From G964020105 sp964020105 (GTDB lineage: Bacteria > Pseudomonadota > Alphaproteobacteria > WRAU01 > Hepatincolaceae): 64,000 nucleotides of DNA. The position numbers and the translations under genes were made by a program. Below, piece after piece: positions 17,077-25,364 of this stretch (its first letter is position 1; each line of letters begins with the position of its first letter). Location: positions 682,001 to 746,000 of the forward strand of contig OZ026535.1 of NCBI GenBank assembly GCA_964020105.1, read 5' to 3'. The notes under the pieces are model-generated. The model had not been told where the DNA came from. It searched no databases and saw nothing but the letters and a program-made list of their open reading frames with translations.

Positions 17077-18016
17077 TTTGTAAATTAAATAATATTGTAG
17101 ATAAGAGTGTATCTTTATCCAGATTTAACAATGTATTTTCTTTTTCATTGTGATTTATTTTTTCTATTAAAGTATATATTTCATCAACATTATCTAAATT
17201 TACTTGCATTAAAAGAAAATTCTTTATGATAGAAAAAAGCATGGAATAATCAACATTTTTCTGTTTTTTAAGCTCATGTAAAAAATGATAAATTTCTACA
17301 TCTTTATTAAGATTATTACTTAAAATATTTTCTAATTTTTTATAAATACCAAAATCATCTTTTAAATACCACAGTAAATTAGAATAGCTACCCTCTGCCA
17401 AAGATATGAATTTATTAATATTATTATCACATTTTACATTATTATAATTAGCAATTTTTAATAAATTATCACTGGATAAAGGTTTAAAAGATATATTTAT
17501 AGATCTCGATTTAATAGTATCAATAAGGATTTTATAATCATGACAAATTAAAATAAATAGAGTGTTCTTAGTTGGTTCTTCTAAATTTTTTAATAATGCA
17601 TTAGTAGCATTAATATTTAAAGCATCCGAGGAATCAATCAATATTATTCTATAGCTATTATCTTCAGGAGCTCGCTTTATAAATTCATTGATTTTTCTTA
17701 TTTCTTCCACAGTTATTGTATTTTTATAAGTTTCTTTTTTTTCATCATATGCCGGAGTAATAAGTAAAAATCTATCACAAGTGTTTTTATCTACTAAATC
17801 GTTAATATGTTTATCTATTATAAGATTTTTAATATTTTTCAAATCAGCAATAGGATGAGAAAGTAAAAATTTAGTAATGGCAAGGGCATAAGTAAATTTT
17901 CCTATGCCTTTTTTACCGCTAAAAATAAGAGCATTATGTAGACGATCATACCCAATCATTTGAAACAATCCATCTAAAATATAGTTATGCCCAACTAAAA
18001 AATTAGATTTATCCAT
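17066..18016 (-). CDS. holB: DNA polymerase III subunit delta'
   Basis: 316 residues with a clamp-loader AAA+ N-terminal domain: P-loop GKKGIGKFT (about 34-42), the dependence on TVEEIRKINEF, and the sensor-1 region LLKNLEEPTKNTLFILICHD followed by SRS, the conserved motif of delta'. It takes part in loading the sliding clamp. A zinc-binding Cys cluster typical of many delta' proteins is not seen. Last gene of the rlpA-dacF-tmk-holB cluster, 9 bases after tmk. Confidence 0.9.
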   Translation of the reverse strand: MDKSNFLVGHNYILDGLFQMIGYDRLHNALIFSGKKGIGKFTYALAITKFLLSHPIADLKNIKNLIIDKHINDLVDKNTCDRFLLITPAYDEKKETYKNTITVEEIRKINEFIKRAPEDNSYRIILIDSSDALNINATNALLKNLEEPTKNTLFILICHDYKILIDTIKSRSINISFKPLSSDNLLKIANYNNVKCDNNINKFISLAEGSYSNLLWYLKDDFGIYKKLENILSNNLNKDVEIYHFLHELKKQKNVDYSMLFSIIKNFLLMQVNLDNVDEIYTLIEKINHNEKENTLLNLDKDTLLSTILFNLQTIA

Positions 18017-18025
18017 GCCTTATAA

Positions 18026-18679
18026 CTAGCTCCTTAGTGGAATAATATTTAAGCCAAATTTTTTATTTATTACACCTATTATTTTTTCGTGAACGTCTAT
18101 AACTCTTTTATATCTACAATCAATTAAGTTAGCACATCCTTTATAGACATCGTAATATGTTCTAAATCCTGCAAGAACTTTAGTGTGAAAGATTAGTGGT
18201 TTTTCATCAATTTTATTTTTCCCAATATTAATATCTGATCTTTTAGATAATCTATCCATAACTATGTTAACATCATCATCTAATATTAAGGTCATATCTG
18301 GATATAAATTAAAATTAAATGTTTCATGTAATACTATAATATTATTAATTGGTATGCCTCCAACCTTACCTTGATATACAAGGGTTGATAAAATAAAGCG
18401 ATCTGTTATTATAACGTCATACTTACCAAATCCTGGTATAATTACTTCTTTGATATTCTCATGCCTTGAGGCCGAAAATAGTAACAACTCTGTTATCTGA
18501 TCCATGGCGTCAAATAAAACAATATTACGAATATTTTCACAAGTTCTAATACCTCCAGGCTCCCGTGTTTTTAAGACAGATAATCCCGAATTAATCATCG
18601 CTTTTTCAATTAGTTTAATTTGTGTTGACTTGCCAACAGCCTCACCACCTTCCATACAAATAAATATAGTTTTTTTCAC
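18026..18679 (-). CDS. tmk: Thymidylate kinase
   Basis: 217 residues from a GTG start at 18679, 3 bases after the dacF stop. P-loop GGEAVGKST (11-19), the substrate motif TREPGG and the DRF-x-x-STLVYQG region are all present. It phosphorylates dTMP to dTDP. The region after the DR motif replaces the usual LID Arg pattern with DRLSKRSD, which still carries two basic residues. Confidence 0.95.
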   Translation of the reverse strand: MKKTIFICMEGGEAVGKSTQIKLIEKAMINSGLSVLKTREPGGIRTCENIRNIVLFDAMDQITELLLFSASRHENIKEVIIPGFGKYDVIITDRFILSTLVYQGKVGGIPINNIIVLHETFNFNLYPDMTLILDDDVNIVMDRLSKRSDINIGKNKIDEKPLIFHTKVLAGFRTYYDVYKGCANLIDCRYKRVIDVHEKIIGVINKKFGLNIIPLRS

Positions 18680-18682
18680 GTT

Positions 18683-19849
18683 CTAACCTAATAATTTTTT
18701 AATAGCATAATAAGGTGATACTAAATATCTATAGATTATCATGGATATCTTAATATCTTCAACTGGATAAATATCATAAGATGCATTGTATTTACTATCT
18801 GAGAAGTTAATATCTAAAGTAGCTATTTTACGATTTAGAGCAACTGGTGCAACATAATAATTTTTATAAGTAAGAGTGATTTTAATTTTTTCCTGCAAAA
18901 TATTTTTTGGTAGTACTAAAACAATATCTTTAGGTGCTTTAATTTCTATGATAGATTTTGTTCCATTGTAAACAATCGATGTAGCAATTAAATCGCCCTT
19001 TTTATAAAAAATTTTTCTTTCATATGTATTAAATAACCAATCTATAAGTTTTTTTGTTTCGGAGGTGCGTTTTTGCTTACTTTTCAAATTAATTACGACA
19101 CCTGTTAATCTAAATGTATCATTTTTTATAGCACTAAAAGCCAGTGAATATTTAGAATCTTCAACATGCCCAGTTTTTAGACCATCAACTTTAACATTAT
19201 TATTTAGAGATAAAGAAAGTAGTGTATTCCTATTACTACTTGTAATACCATTATGAGTAAAATTTTCAATTGCAAAATAATGATAATATTCTGGAAAATC
19301 TGCAATTATAGCGTTGCTTAAGAGATATAAATCTGCTGCAGTACTATAATGATTGTCATCATAAACACCATCAATATTTACAAAATTGGTATTGTTCATA
19401 CCTAAAATTTTTGCTTTAGCGTTCATCCTAACAATAAATTCTTCTTCGCTACCAGCAAGCATCTCTCCTATAACTATTGCAGCGTCATTGCCAGAAATAA
19501 CTATCATCCCCCTTAATAAATTATCTACAGAAACCACTTCCTTAATATTAAGAAACATACTAGAAACACCATTAGTATAGTGACCTTTTTGATAAGCATT
19601 TTTACTAACTACTGTGGTTGTATTTAATGTTATATCTCCTTTTTTTAAAGCTTCAAAGGTAATATAAGCAACCATTAATTTAGTTATGGACGCAGGAGAA
19701 ATTTTCTCATGGGAGTTTTTTTCAAAAATTACTCTTCCTATCTCAGAGTCCGCAACAATAATATTATTGGCTTCTATATCAAAATCTTTTGTACTAGCTT
19801 TAAAGGCAATAAGCGTCACTATAATAGTAAATAAAAAGCATCTAACCAT
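18683..19849 (-). CDS. dacF: Serine-type D-alanyl-D-alanine carboxypeptidase (DacA/DacF-like)
   Basis: 388 residues with a signal peptide (about 1-20). The three penicillin-binding motifs are intact: S-x-x-K in SPASITKLM, S-x-N in SGNDAA and KTG in LKTGHVEDS. A C-terminal beta domain and amphipathic tail follow, as in low-molecular-mass PBPs that trim peptidoglycan pentapeptides at the periplasmic face of the inner membrane. Second gene after rlpA; a terminator-like hairpin at 19908-19943 separates the two. Confidence 0.93.
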   Translation of the reverse strand: MVRCFLFTIIVTLIAFKASTKDFDIEANNIIVADSEIGRVIFEKNSHEKISPASITKLMVAYITFEALKKGDITLNTTTVVSKNAYQKGHYTNGVSSMFLNIKEVVSVDNLLRGMIVISGNDAAIVIGEMLAGSEEEFIVRMNAKAKILGMNNTNFVNIDGVYDDNHYSTAADLYLLSNAIIADFPEYYHYFAIENFTHNGITSSNRNTLLSLSLNNNVKVDGLKTGHVEDSKYSLAFSAIKNDTFRLTGVVINLKSKQKRTSETKKLIDWLFNTYERKIFYKKGDLIATSIVYNGTKSIIEIKAPKDIVLVLPKNILQEKIKITLTYKNYYVAPVALNRKIATLDINFSDSKYNASYDIYPVEDIKISMIIYRYLVSPYYAIKKLLG

Positions 19850-19907
19850 AATTTTATCTCAAAAATCCTAATTCATATAGTAACAATAACAAATTTTGTA
19901 ATATTAT

Positions 19908-19943
19908 AAAATCAAAAAATAAGGGTAGTCATTATTACTACCC
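19908..19943 (-). terminator. Rho-independent terminator after rlpA
   Basis: Perfect 7-bp arms GGGTAGT (19923-19929) and ACTACCC (19937-19943) with a 7-base loop; read on the minus strand the stem is followed by a T-rich tract (TTATTTTTTGATTTT). It lies 35 bases past the rlpA stop and so ends or attenuates rlpA transcription before dacF. Confidence 0.85.
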
Positions 19944-19977
19944 CCCATAAGGAATTTTAAATATTTATTTTATTTAA

Positions 19978-20985
19978 TTATTGTTCAACAACAACTCTAG
20001 CATGATTATATCCAAGTTTAACTAGATTGTTTTTTATTTTTATAGCATCATCTATACTACCATAAGGGCCAACTCTAAGTCTTAATACGTCTTTACCATT
20101 AACGTCAACTTTCTGCAAACTTATAACCCCAACATTACTTAAAGTACCTAGTTGTTTTTTAATATTATCATTATTATCATTATAAGCACCTACTTGTACA
20201 AACACACCTTTAGGAGTATAAGCTTTAACAGTTTTTGGTTCAGCCAAATTAATTGTATTAAACGGTTCTGCATCATCTGAGGATTTCAATATTTCTTCTT
20301 TATTAACTAATCCTGGTTTATCTGTAGGCAATGAAGACAGTTCATCTTCTACTGTTTTAATAGATACATCGGAACTATTAAAACCCTCTATAACCGCTTT
20401 TTCTATAACTATTTCCTCTGTAGTTGCAACATCTTTATTATACTTCATATTAACAGTATTCATCTGTACAACTGCTTCTTTAGAAATATTTCCTAATAGC
20501 TGAACTCTTACATTGGTTGTTCCTTTTTCTTTAAATCCAAGTAATTCTGCTGCTCTTTTTGATAAATCTATTATTCTACCACCTTTAAATGGTCCTCTAT
20601 CATTTACCCTAAGGATGATTTTTTTACCATTGTCTAAGTTTGTAACCTCAACAAAAGATGGTAGTGGTAAGGTAGCGTGTGCTGCAGTTAACTCTTCCAT
20701 ATCAAAAAGTTCTCCATTAGCTGTATTTTTACCATGAAAATCCTCACCGTACCATGATGCTATACCAATAACATCATACTCTTCAACTTCTTTTGGTTTA
20801 TAAGAAACATCAGCTACTTTATACGGATTACCCACTTTAACAACTGGCTTTGCATCTGTACTACTACCTTCTACCTTAACAACCGGTTTAAAAGGTGCAG
20901 CCTCTAAGTGCAAACCGTACGAAAAAGACAATACTGAAAGTGTAGACGCTATTAACACCCTATTTATGAATTTTCTATTAGTCAT
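19978..20985 (-). CDS. rlpA: Septal ring lytic transglycosylase RlpA
   Basis: 335 residues: signal peptide, then a double-psi beta-barrel (about 70-170) with GIASWYGEDFHGKNTANGE and RVNDRGPFKGGRIIDLS, the substrate and catalytic Asp region of RlpA, a low-complexity linker, and a C-terminal SPOR domain (about 260-335; FVQVGAY... LRVGPYGS). RlpA cleaves or binds denuded glycan strands at the division septum. Start ATG 20985 follows AAGGA. Retention with dacF indicates some peptidoglycan is made. Confidence 0.93.
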   Translation of the reverse strand: MTNRKFINRVLIASTLSVLSFSYGLHLEAAPFKPVVKVEGSSTDAKPVVKVGNPYKVADVSYKPKEVEEYDVIGIASWYGEDFHGKNTANGELFDMEELTAAHATLPLPSFVEVTNLDNGKKIILRVNDRGPFKGGRIIDLSKRAAELLGFKEKGTTNVRVQLLGNISKEAVVQMNTVNMKYNKDVATTEEIVIEKAVIEGFNSSDVSIKTVEDELSSLPTDKPGLVNKEEILKSSDDAEPFNTINLAEPKTVKAYTPKGVFVQVGAYNDNNDNIKKQLGTLSNVGVISLQKVDVNGKDVLRLRVGPYGSIDDAIKIKNNLVKLGYNHARVVVEQ

Positions 20986-21277
20986 TTTGTTATTCCTTGT
21001 ATTAATTTATAATTATTATTATGCCTATTAAAAAGTTAACTATAATTTAATCTATGATTAACTTCTTATTAGTATTTATAAACTTAAAAAGTTAATAAAT
21101 AGTTAATGCTTTAGTAAGTATTAATTAAACATTAATATAATTAACCCCATATAACCTATAGAAAACCTTGCTTCTTTTAAAAAAATGATAATTATACTGT
21201 AAAAAAAATAATATTTTTATTAATATTTTTATTAACTTATAAAAATCAAACATTAATAATTATAAGGATTCTTATTA

Positions 21278-22033
21278 TTATTTTAATAAACGTAAGAATA
21301 TTAATTTGAAATAAAAGGATTTTGGCAGATTCCAAACATGTTTATCAGATAAATCGTAGGACGATATGATTAATTGTTTAATAAAATATTCACTAGCATA
21401 GTTTAAATAGAGGATTCGTTTTGCCTTGCCAATAAGATTAGTACGTTTAGAAATATTTATAAACGTACTTGCTAAATGTAGTAAAGATTTAATATTTTGT
21501 TCTTCTATGATTTTTATATCACCACTAATATCTCCGCCGTAAATAAGCGGATAAATGCCTTTAGATTTTTTAAACATTGTATACTTAATAAACTCAACAA
21601 TGCCAAAAGCAGTGGCTGCATAATTAATAGTAGCAATAGCTCTGTCTTCTAGATTATCATCTAAAATTCTAGCATATATAGTCCAAAACATACCATCGGT
21701 ATCTCTAATATAATCCACTAAAGCACTTTCAGATTTAAAAGGAAAGTTATCAAAATCGATATTTTTTGTTTCTATCAAAGAAATAATGACCTTCTGAAGA
21801 AAAACATATTTTTTAGTTAAAATAAATAAATCATCAATTTCCTTTGACCCAGTTTGCTTATTATTAATTATACAATCTATTAGCCACTGCAGTTTTATTT
21901 GATAAATAGCAACATCTTTAGTCTTGTAAACTAAATTATTTAGATAACGATAGAATGTTAATAATATCATAAAATCATTAATTTTTTTACTGCTACATAA
22001 ATACGCAATAAGATACTTGTCATCAAAAATCAT
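21278..22033 (-). CDS. Squalene/phytoene synthase-family protein
   Basis: 251 residues. The mid-part YIRDTDGMFWTIYARILD and AATAFGIVEFIKYTMF resemble the alphaproteobacterial phytoene-synthase-like proteins, related to NDUFAF6, a complex I assembly factor. The Asp-rich D-x-x-x-D metal motifs of true squalene/phytoene synthases are not evident (only RDTDG and the weak DDNLED), so prenyl-transfer activity is doubtful. A complex I assembly role would suit the full nuo operon at 41-56 kb, but that is inference. Monocistronic. Confidence 0.6.
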   Translation of the reverse strand: MIFDDKYLIAYLCSSKKINDFMILLTFYRYLNNLVYKTKDVAIYQIKLQWLIDCIINNKQTGSKEIDDLFILTKKYVFLQKVIISLIETKNIDFDNFPFKSESALVDYIRDTDGMFWTIYARILDDNLEDRAIATINYAATAFGIVEFIKYTMFKKSKGIYPLIYGGDISGDIKIIEEQNIKSLLHLASTFINISKRTNLIGKAKRILYLNYASEYFIKQLIISSYDLSDKHVWNLPKSFYFKLIFLRLLK

Positions 22034-22087
22034 ATATCTTAGTATGTTGGTGTGTATTACTCTATTTACTTAGTTCATATTATAGCC

Positions 22088-22093
22088 TATAAT
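22088..22093 (+). promoter_or_regulatory. -10 element of sodB
   Basis: TATAAT at 22088-22093, with a weak -35 (TTTACT-like) upstream; GGAG at 22119-22122 precedes the start at 22130. Confidence 0.5.
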
Positions 22094-22129
22094 CCTAGCA
22101 TGTTAAGCAATAAATAATGGAGAATACTT

Positions 22130-22717
22130 ATGCTATTTAAATTAGATGACCTTAAATATAGTTTAGACGCCCTTGCTCCCTATATGTCCAGAGAAACATT
22201 AGAATATCATTATGCCAAACATCATCAAGCTTACGTAAATAATCTAAATACATTGCTTGAAAATAATCCTTTAAAAGGCTCTTCTTTAAAAGAAATTATT
22301 AAAAAAAGTTACAATAAAGAAGCAGGAATATTTAATAACGCCTCACAACACTATAATCATATTGAATTTTGGAATTCAATGAAAAACAATTCAAACCCTA
22401 AAATACCCCCTGTAGTAAGCAAAGCTATCAATAGCAATTTTAATTCGATGGATGAATTTAAAGATAAAATAATTAAAGCCGGTCTTGGAGTATTTGGCTC
22501 AGGATGGGTATGGCTAGCTTTACATGAAGGGAAATTAGAAATAATGCAGACTCAAGGTGGAGTTAATCCGCTTGTTTTTGATAAAACACCCATACTTGGC
22601 TGTGACGTTTGGGAACATACTTATTATATAGATTATAGAAACAGGCGAGCCGACTTCTTAAAAGCTTGGTTTGAGAACCTAATCAACTGGGAATATGTTG
22701 AGGAAAAATTATCTTAA
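22130..22717 (+). CDS. sodB: Iron superoxide dismutase
   Basis: 195 residues, full length. Metal ligands His27 (EYHYAKHH), His77 (QHYNH), Asp159 and His163 (CDVWEHTYY) are present. Gln73 in the NNASQ motif is the Fe-type second-sphere residue; in Mn enzymes this Gln comes from the second domain. It dismutates superoxide in the cytoplasm. No signal peptide. Convergent with rsgA, sharing the terminator between them. Confidence 0.97.
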   Translation: MLFKLDDLKYSLDALAPYMSRETLEYHYAKHHQAYVNNLNTLLENNPLKGSSLKEIIKKSYNKEAGIFNNASQHYNHIEFWNSMKNNSNPKIPPVVSKAINSNFNSMDEFKDKIIKAGLGVFGSGWVWLALHEGKLEIMQTQGGVNPLVFDKTPILGCDVWEHTYYIDYRNRRADFLKAWFENLINWEYVEEKLS

Positions 22718-22731
22718 CTTTTTAATATGAT

Positions 22732-22767
22732 ATTAAAGGGTTGATAATTAACAATCAATCCTTTAAT
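22732..22767. terminator. Bidirectional terminator between sodB and rsgA
   Basis: Arms ATTAAAGGGTTGAT (22732-22745) and ATCAATCCTTTAAT (22754-22767) pair along 14 positions with one G-T, around an 8-base loop. The hairpin covers the last bases of rsgA and sits 14 bases after the sodB stop. AT-rich flanks give U-rich tails both ways. Confidence 0.75.
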
Positions 22768-23860
22768 ACTGATTATCTAGTATTTTGCTGTTTTTTTTCT
22801 CTTTATTTTTGTATTTTTTATGGATTTTTATTTCTTCTTGTTTTTTATTATGTAGTGATTTTACTAAACTGATAGCACCTTCTTCTTGTTGTAATTTCAA
22901 ATAATTATTATATCTAGCCTTATCTAGCTGCCCCTTACTTAAGGCATCTATAATATTACAGCCTGGCTCCACTGTATGAGTGCAATTTTTGAATTTACAA
23001 AATAATGATAACTCTTGAATATCAGCAAAGGTATTATCAATTGAATCCTCATTATTAAGCCATAATCCGAACTCTTTAATGCCAGGATTATCAATGATAC
23101 AGCCTCCATTTTCTAACAAAAACATCTCCCTATGAGTAGTAGTGTGTTTCCCTTTCTGCTTATCTCCGCTAGTACTAAGAGTTTTTTGTATATTTTCCTT
23201 AATTAACATATTAGTTAAAGTAGATTTACCACTACCAGAACTACCAATAAATGCACCAACTTTATGTTGCGATAAAAGAAGTTCTATATGCTTAATGCTG
23301 CTGTTATCTATAAAAGAAGTTACTATAATAATTAAATCTGGAAAAGATTTATGCATTTCTGCTTCTAAAAGTGCAATATTTTCACTAGTATCTGCCTTAG
23401 TAATCACTATTACAGGAATAATTGCAGCGTCTATACAAGCCAGTACCATTCTCTCTACTTTTCGTAAATTAAATTGCTCACCAACCGGATTTGTAATAAA
23501 TATATAATCTACATTACTAAATATTATTTGCTCACTATTATCATGTGGCATTTTTCTTTTTAATTCATTTTTTCTTGGCAAAACATACTTAACAAAGCAA
23601 CTACTATCTTGATTATTACTTTCTACAACTACAAAATCTCCAAGCTTTGGTAAATTTATTTGCTTAACCAATCTATTATGAATTGTGCTACCTTTAATTA
23701 AAGCACTATATTCCCTTCCGTTATCATCTACAACTTTAAATTTTTTTTTATGTACAGCTATAACTTTGCATAGAAACTGAAAATCTGATACCTTCTCTAA
23801 TTTATTAATAAAAAAATCATCCAAGCCGTATCTATATAATAATTTGCTTTTAATCATCAA
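22763..23860 (-). CDS. rsgA: Ribosome small subunit-dependent GTPase A
   Basis: 365 residues. OB-fold N-terminus (about 25-95), then a circularly permuted GTPase: TKAD (G4) comes before the P-loop GSSGSGKST (G1) and DNPG (G3). A zinc finger of C-x-x-x-x-C-T-H-x-x-x-x-x-C type (CKFKNCTHTVEPGC) follows. It aids late 30S subunit maturation. The C-terminal tail after the finger is very basic (KKQEEIKIHKKYKNKEKKN). Confidence 0.95.
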   Translation of the reverse strand: MMIKSKLLYRYGLDDFFINKLEKVSDFQFLCKVIAVHKKKFKVVDDNGREYSALIKGSTIHNRLVKQINLPKLGDFVVVESNNQDSSCFVKYVLPRKNELKRKMPHDNSEQIIFSNVDYIFITNPVGEQFNLRKVERMVLACIDAAIIPVIVITKADTSENIALLEAEMHKSFPDLIIIVTSFIDNSSIKHIELLLSQHKVGAFIGSSGSGKSTLTNMLIKENIQKTLSTSGDKQKGKHTTTHREMFLLENGGCIIDNPGIKEFGLWLNNEDSIDNTFADIQELSLFCKFKNCTHTVEPGCNIIDALSKGQLDKARYNNYLKLQQEEGAISLVKSLHNKKQEEIKIHKKYKNKEKKNSKILDNQY

Positions 23861-23920
23861 TGTCCCTAAATATACATCATCCTAAGTAAATTATAAGAGA
23901 TTAATAAACTAATAACAACC

Positions 23921-23947
23921 TATCTTAGTAAAAGATCCACTAAGATA
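23921..23947. repeat. Perfect 9-bp inverted repeat
   Basis: TATCTTAGT (23921-23929) and ACTAAGATA (23939-23947) flank a 9-base loop. It lies in the 5' leader side of rsgA, 61 bases upstream of its start, with no U-tract, so an operator or leader hairpin is more likely than a terminator. Confidence 0.7.
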
Positions 23948-24110
23948 ATACAGAATGAATTATTTATAGTGGATAATACAATTACTTTTAAATATAATTT
24001 TAAAGTATTCAGTATATATTAAACTTATAATTGTAATGGTATAATGTCTTAAAAATCAAGCTTTTACTTGCTATTTATAGATTATATATATTTTAAATAA
24101 CACATATTGA

Positions 24111-24139
24111 TTGCATATTTTGCAGTAATATAGTATACT
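24111..24139 (+). promoter_or_regulatory. Promoter of the orphan small gene
   Basis: TTGCAT (24111-24116), 17 bases, TATACT (24134-24139), 34 bases before the start; followed by a strong GGAGG at 24166-24170. Confidence 0.6.
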
Positions 24140-24173
24140 ATCAATTCATTTTTAATAAGAAAGATGGAGGTAA

Positions 24174-24533
24174 ATGATGAAAAATTTATTCGGTAATGAT
24201 ATGGAAAAAAAGATAGAAGAAACAAAAAGAATTCTTAAGAAGGCAGGAGCTTCTGAGGAAGCGCTATCTCTTGTGGAGGAATTCATTATATCAAGCAAAT
24301 CAAGTTATTTAAGACTAAAAACGTTTAAAGGATTCTTAAAACAAGAATTAGATAAAGCATCATGTGTAGAAAAATTTGATGTTAACAAGTATATATTAAT
24401 TAAACGGCAAATACATGAAACTGTAAATGCACTTAGTCTTAAAATTTCGGAAAAAATGGCCGAGTTACTAAGTAAGCTAAATTATGAAGATAGACTAATT
24501 CTTGTAAAGATAACTAACCATTCCAGCAAATAA
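24174..24533 (+). CDS. Small, mostly helical protein of unknown function
   Basis: 119 residues, no family recognised with confidence. It is almost wholly alpha-helical and charged; the last third (KISEKMAELLSKLNYEDRLILVKI) loosely recalls the helix of periplasmic metal-resistance/CpxP-like proteins (L-x-x-x-x-R), but there is no signal peptide. Two start codons lie at 24174 and 24177; the GGAGG at 24166-24170 is best spaced for the second. The strong ribosome binding site and promoter suggest a real, well-expressed gene. Monocistronic, convergent with the terC gene. Confidence 0.6.
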   Translation: MMKNLFGNDMEKKIEETKRILKKAGASEEALSLVEEFIISSKSSYLRLKTFKGFLKQELDKASCVEKFDVNKYILIKRQIHETVNALSLKISEKMAELLSKLNYEDRLILVKITNHSSK

Positions 24534-24551
24534 GAGCTTACTTATGAAAGT

Positions 24552-25262
24552 CTATTTATAAGTTTTTTTAGACCTATTGTTTTCCATTATAATATTTATA
24601 ACACTAACAAATAGAGAAAAAGCAATTGCAAAATATAAATATCCTTTATTGATATGGACGGATAATCCTTCTGCAATTAATATAAAACCCACCAGAAGAA
24701 TAAAGGATATTGCTAATACTTTAATAGCAGGATATTTATCAATAATTTCACCAGTTTGTTTTACGAAAGCTATCATAAACAATATGGAAACAATAATGGA
24801 ACCAGCAATTATTATATAGTAGTTAGTTAAACCAATTGCTGTGATTAAAGAATCCAAAGAGAAAACAAAATCTATTACTATTATCTGAATGATAGCAGAG
24901 GTCATTCCTGTAATCTTTTGAGGATTTTTAATATCTATGACCTTAGCAGGCATTACTTCTTCATAAAGTGCCATAGCTGCTTTAATTACTAAAAAAAGAC
25001 CCCCTACAAGCATAATTAAGTCTTTAATTGATAAATTAATGCCGTAGTAACTAAATATAGGTTCGGTAAGAGCCAATAGAAGGGTAATACAGAATAACAT
25101 AGCAAGACGCAATATAAGAGAAAGAGATAATCCAAACATTCTAACTAGTTTTCTTTTCTCCAAAGCAACTTTATTAGCAATAAGAGAAATAAACACTATA
25201 TTATCTATACCTAAAACTATTTCTAAAAAGCTTAGCATTAAAAAAGTAATTACTAATTCCAT
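24552..25262 (-). CDS. TerC-family integral membrane protein
   Basis: 236 residues from ATG 25262; an upstream TTG at 25286 is possible but less likely. Seven to eight membrane segments. The family motifs EIVLGIDNIVFISL (TM1) and VIDFVFSLDSLITA (second repeat) carry the conserved Asp residues proposed to bind metal. TerC proteins are linked to metal (manganese) efflux or to metalation of exported proteins and to tellurite resistance in some bacteria. The role here is unknown. Confidence 0.85.
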   Translation of the reverse strand: MELVITFLMLSFLEIVLGIDNIVFISLIANKVALEKRKLVRMFGLSLSLILRLAMLFCITLLLALTEPIFSYYGINLSIKDLIMLVGGLFLVIKAAMALYEEVMPAKVIDIKNPQKITGMTSAIIQIIVIDFVFSLDSLITAIGLTNYYIIIAGSIIVSILFMIAFVKQTGEIIDKYPAIKVLAISFILLVGFILIAEGLSVHINKGYLYFAIAFSLFVSVINIIMENNRSKKTYK

Positions 25263-25364
25263 CACTACCCCAAAACAAAATTGCAAGATATATTAATATA
25301 AAACTATGGCAATAGCAATAATAAAACTACCTAACTTCATATTAGTACTAAAATATTTTAATCC

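Larger units (their letters stand above)
23861..24173. other. Gene-free divergent region
   Basis: Between rsgA (minus) and the orphan gene (plus). It holds the perfect hairpin at 23921-23947 and the promoter at 24111-24139. No open frame of note. Confidence 0.6.

Noticed and set aside
24540..24569. Terminator between the orphan gene and terC
   Set aside because: Arms ACTTAT/ATAAGT are only 6 bp with a 12-base loop and overlap the terC end; too weak to call.
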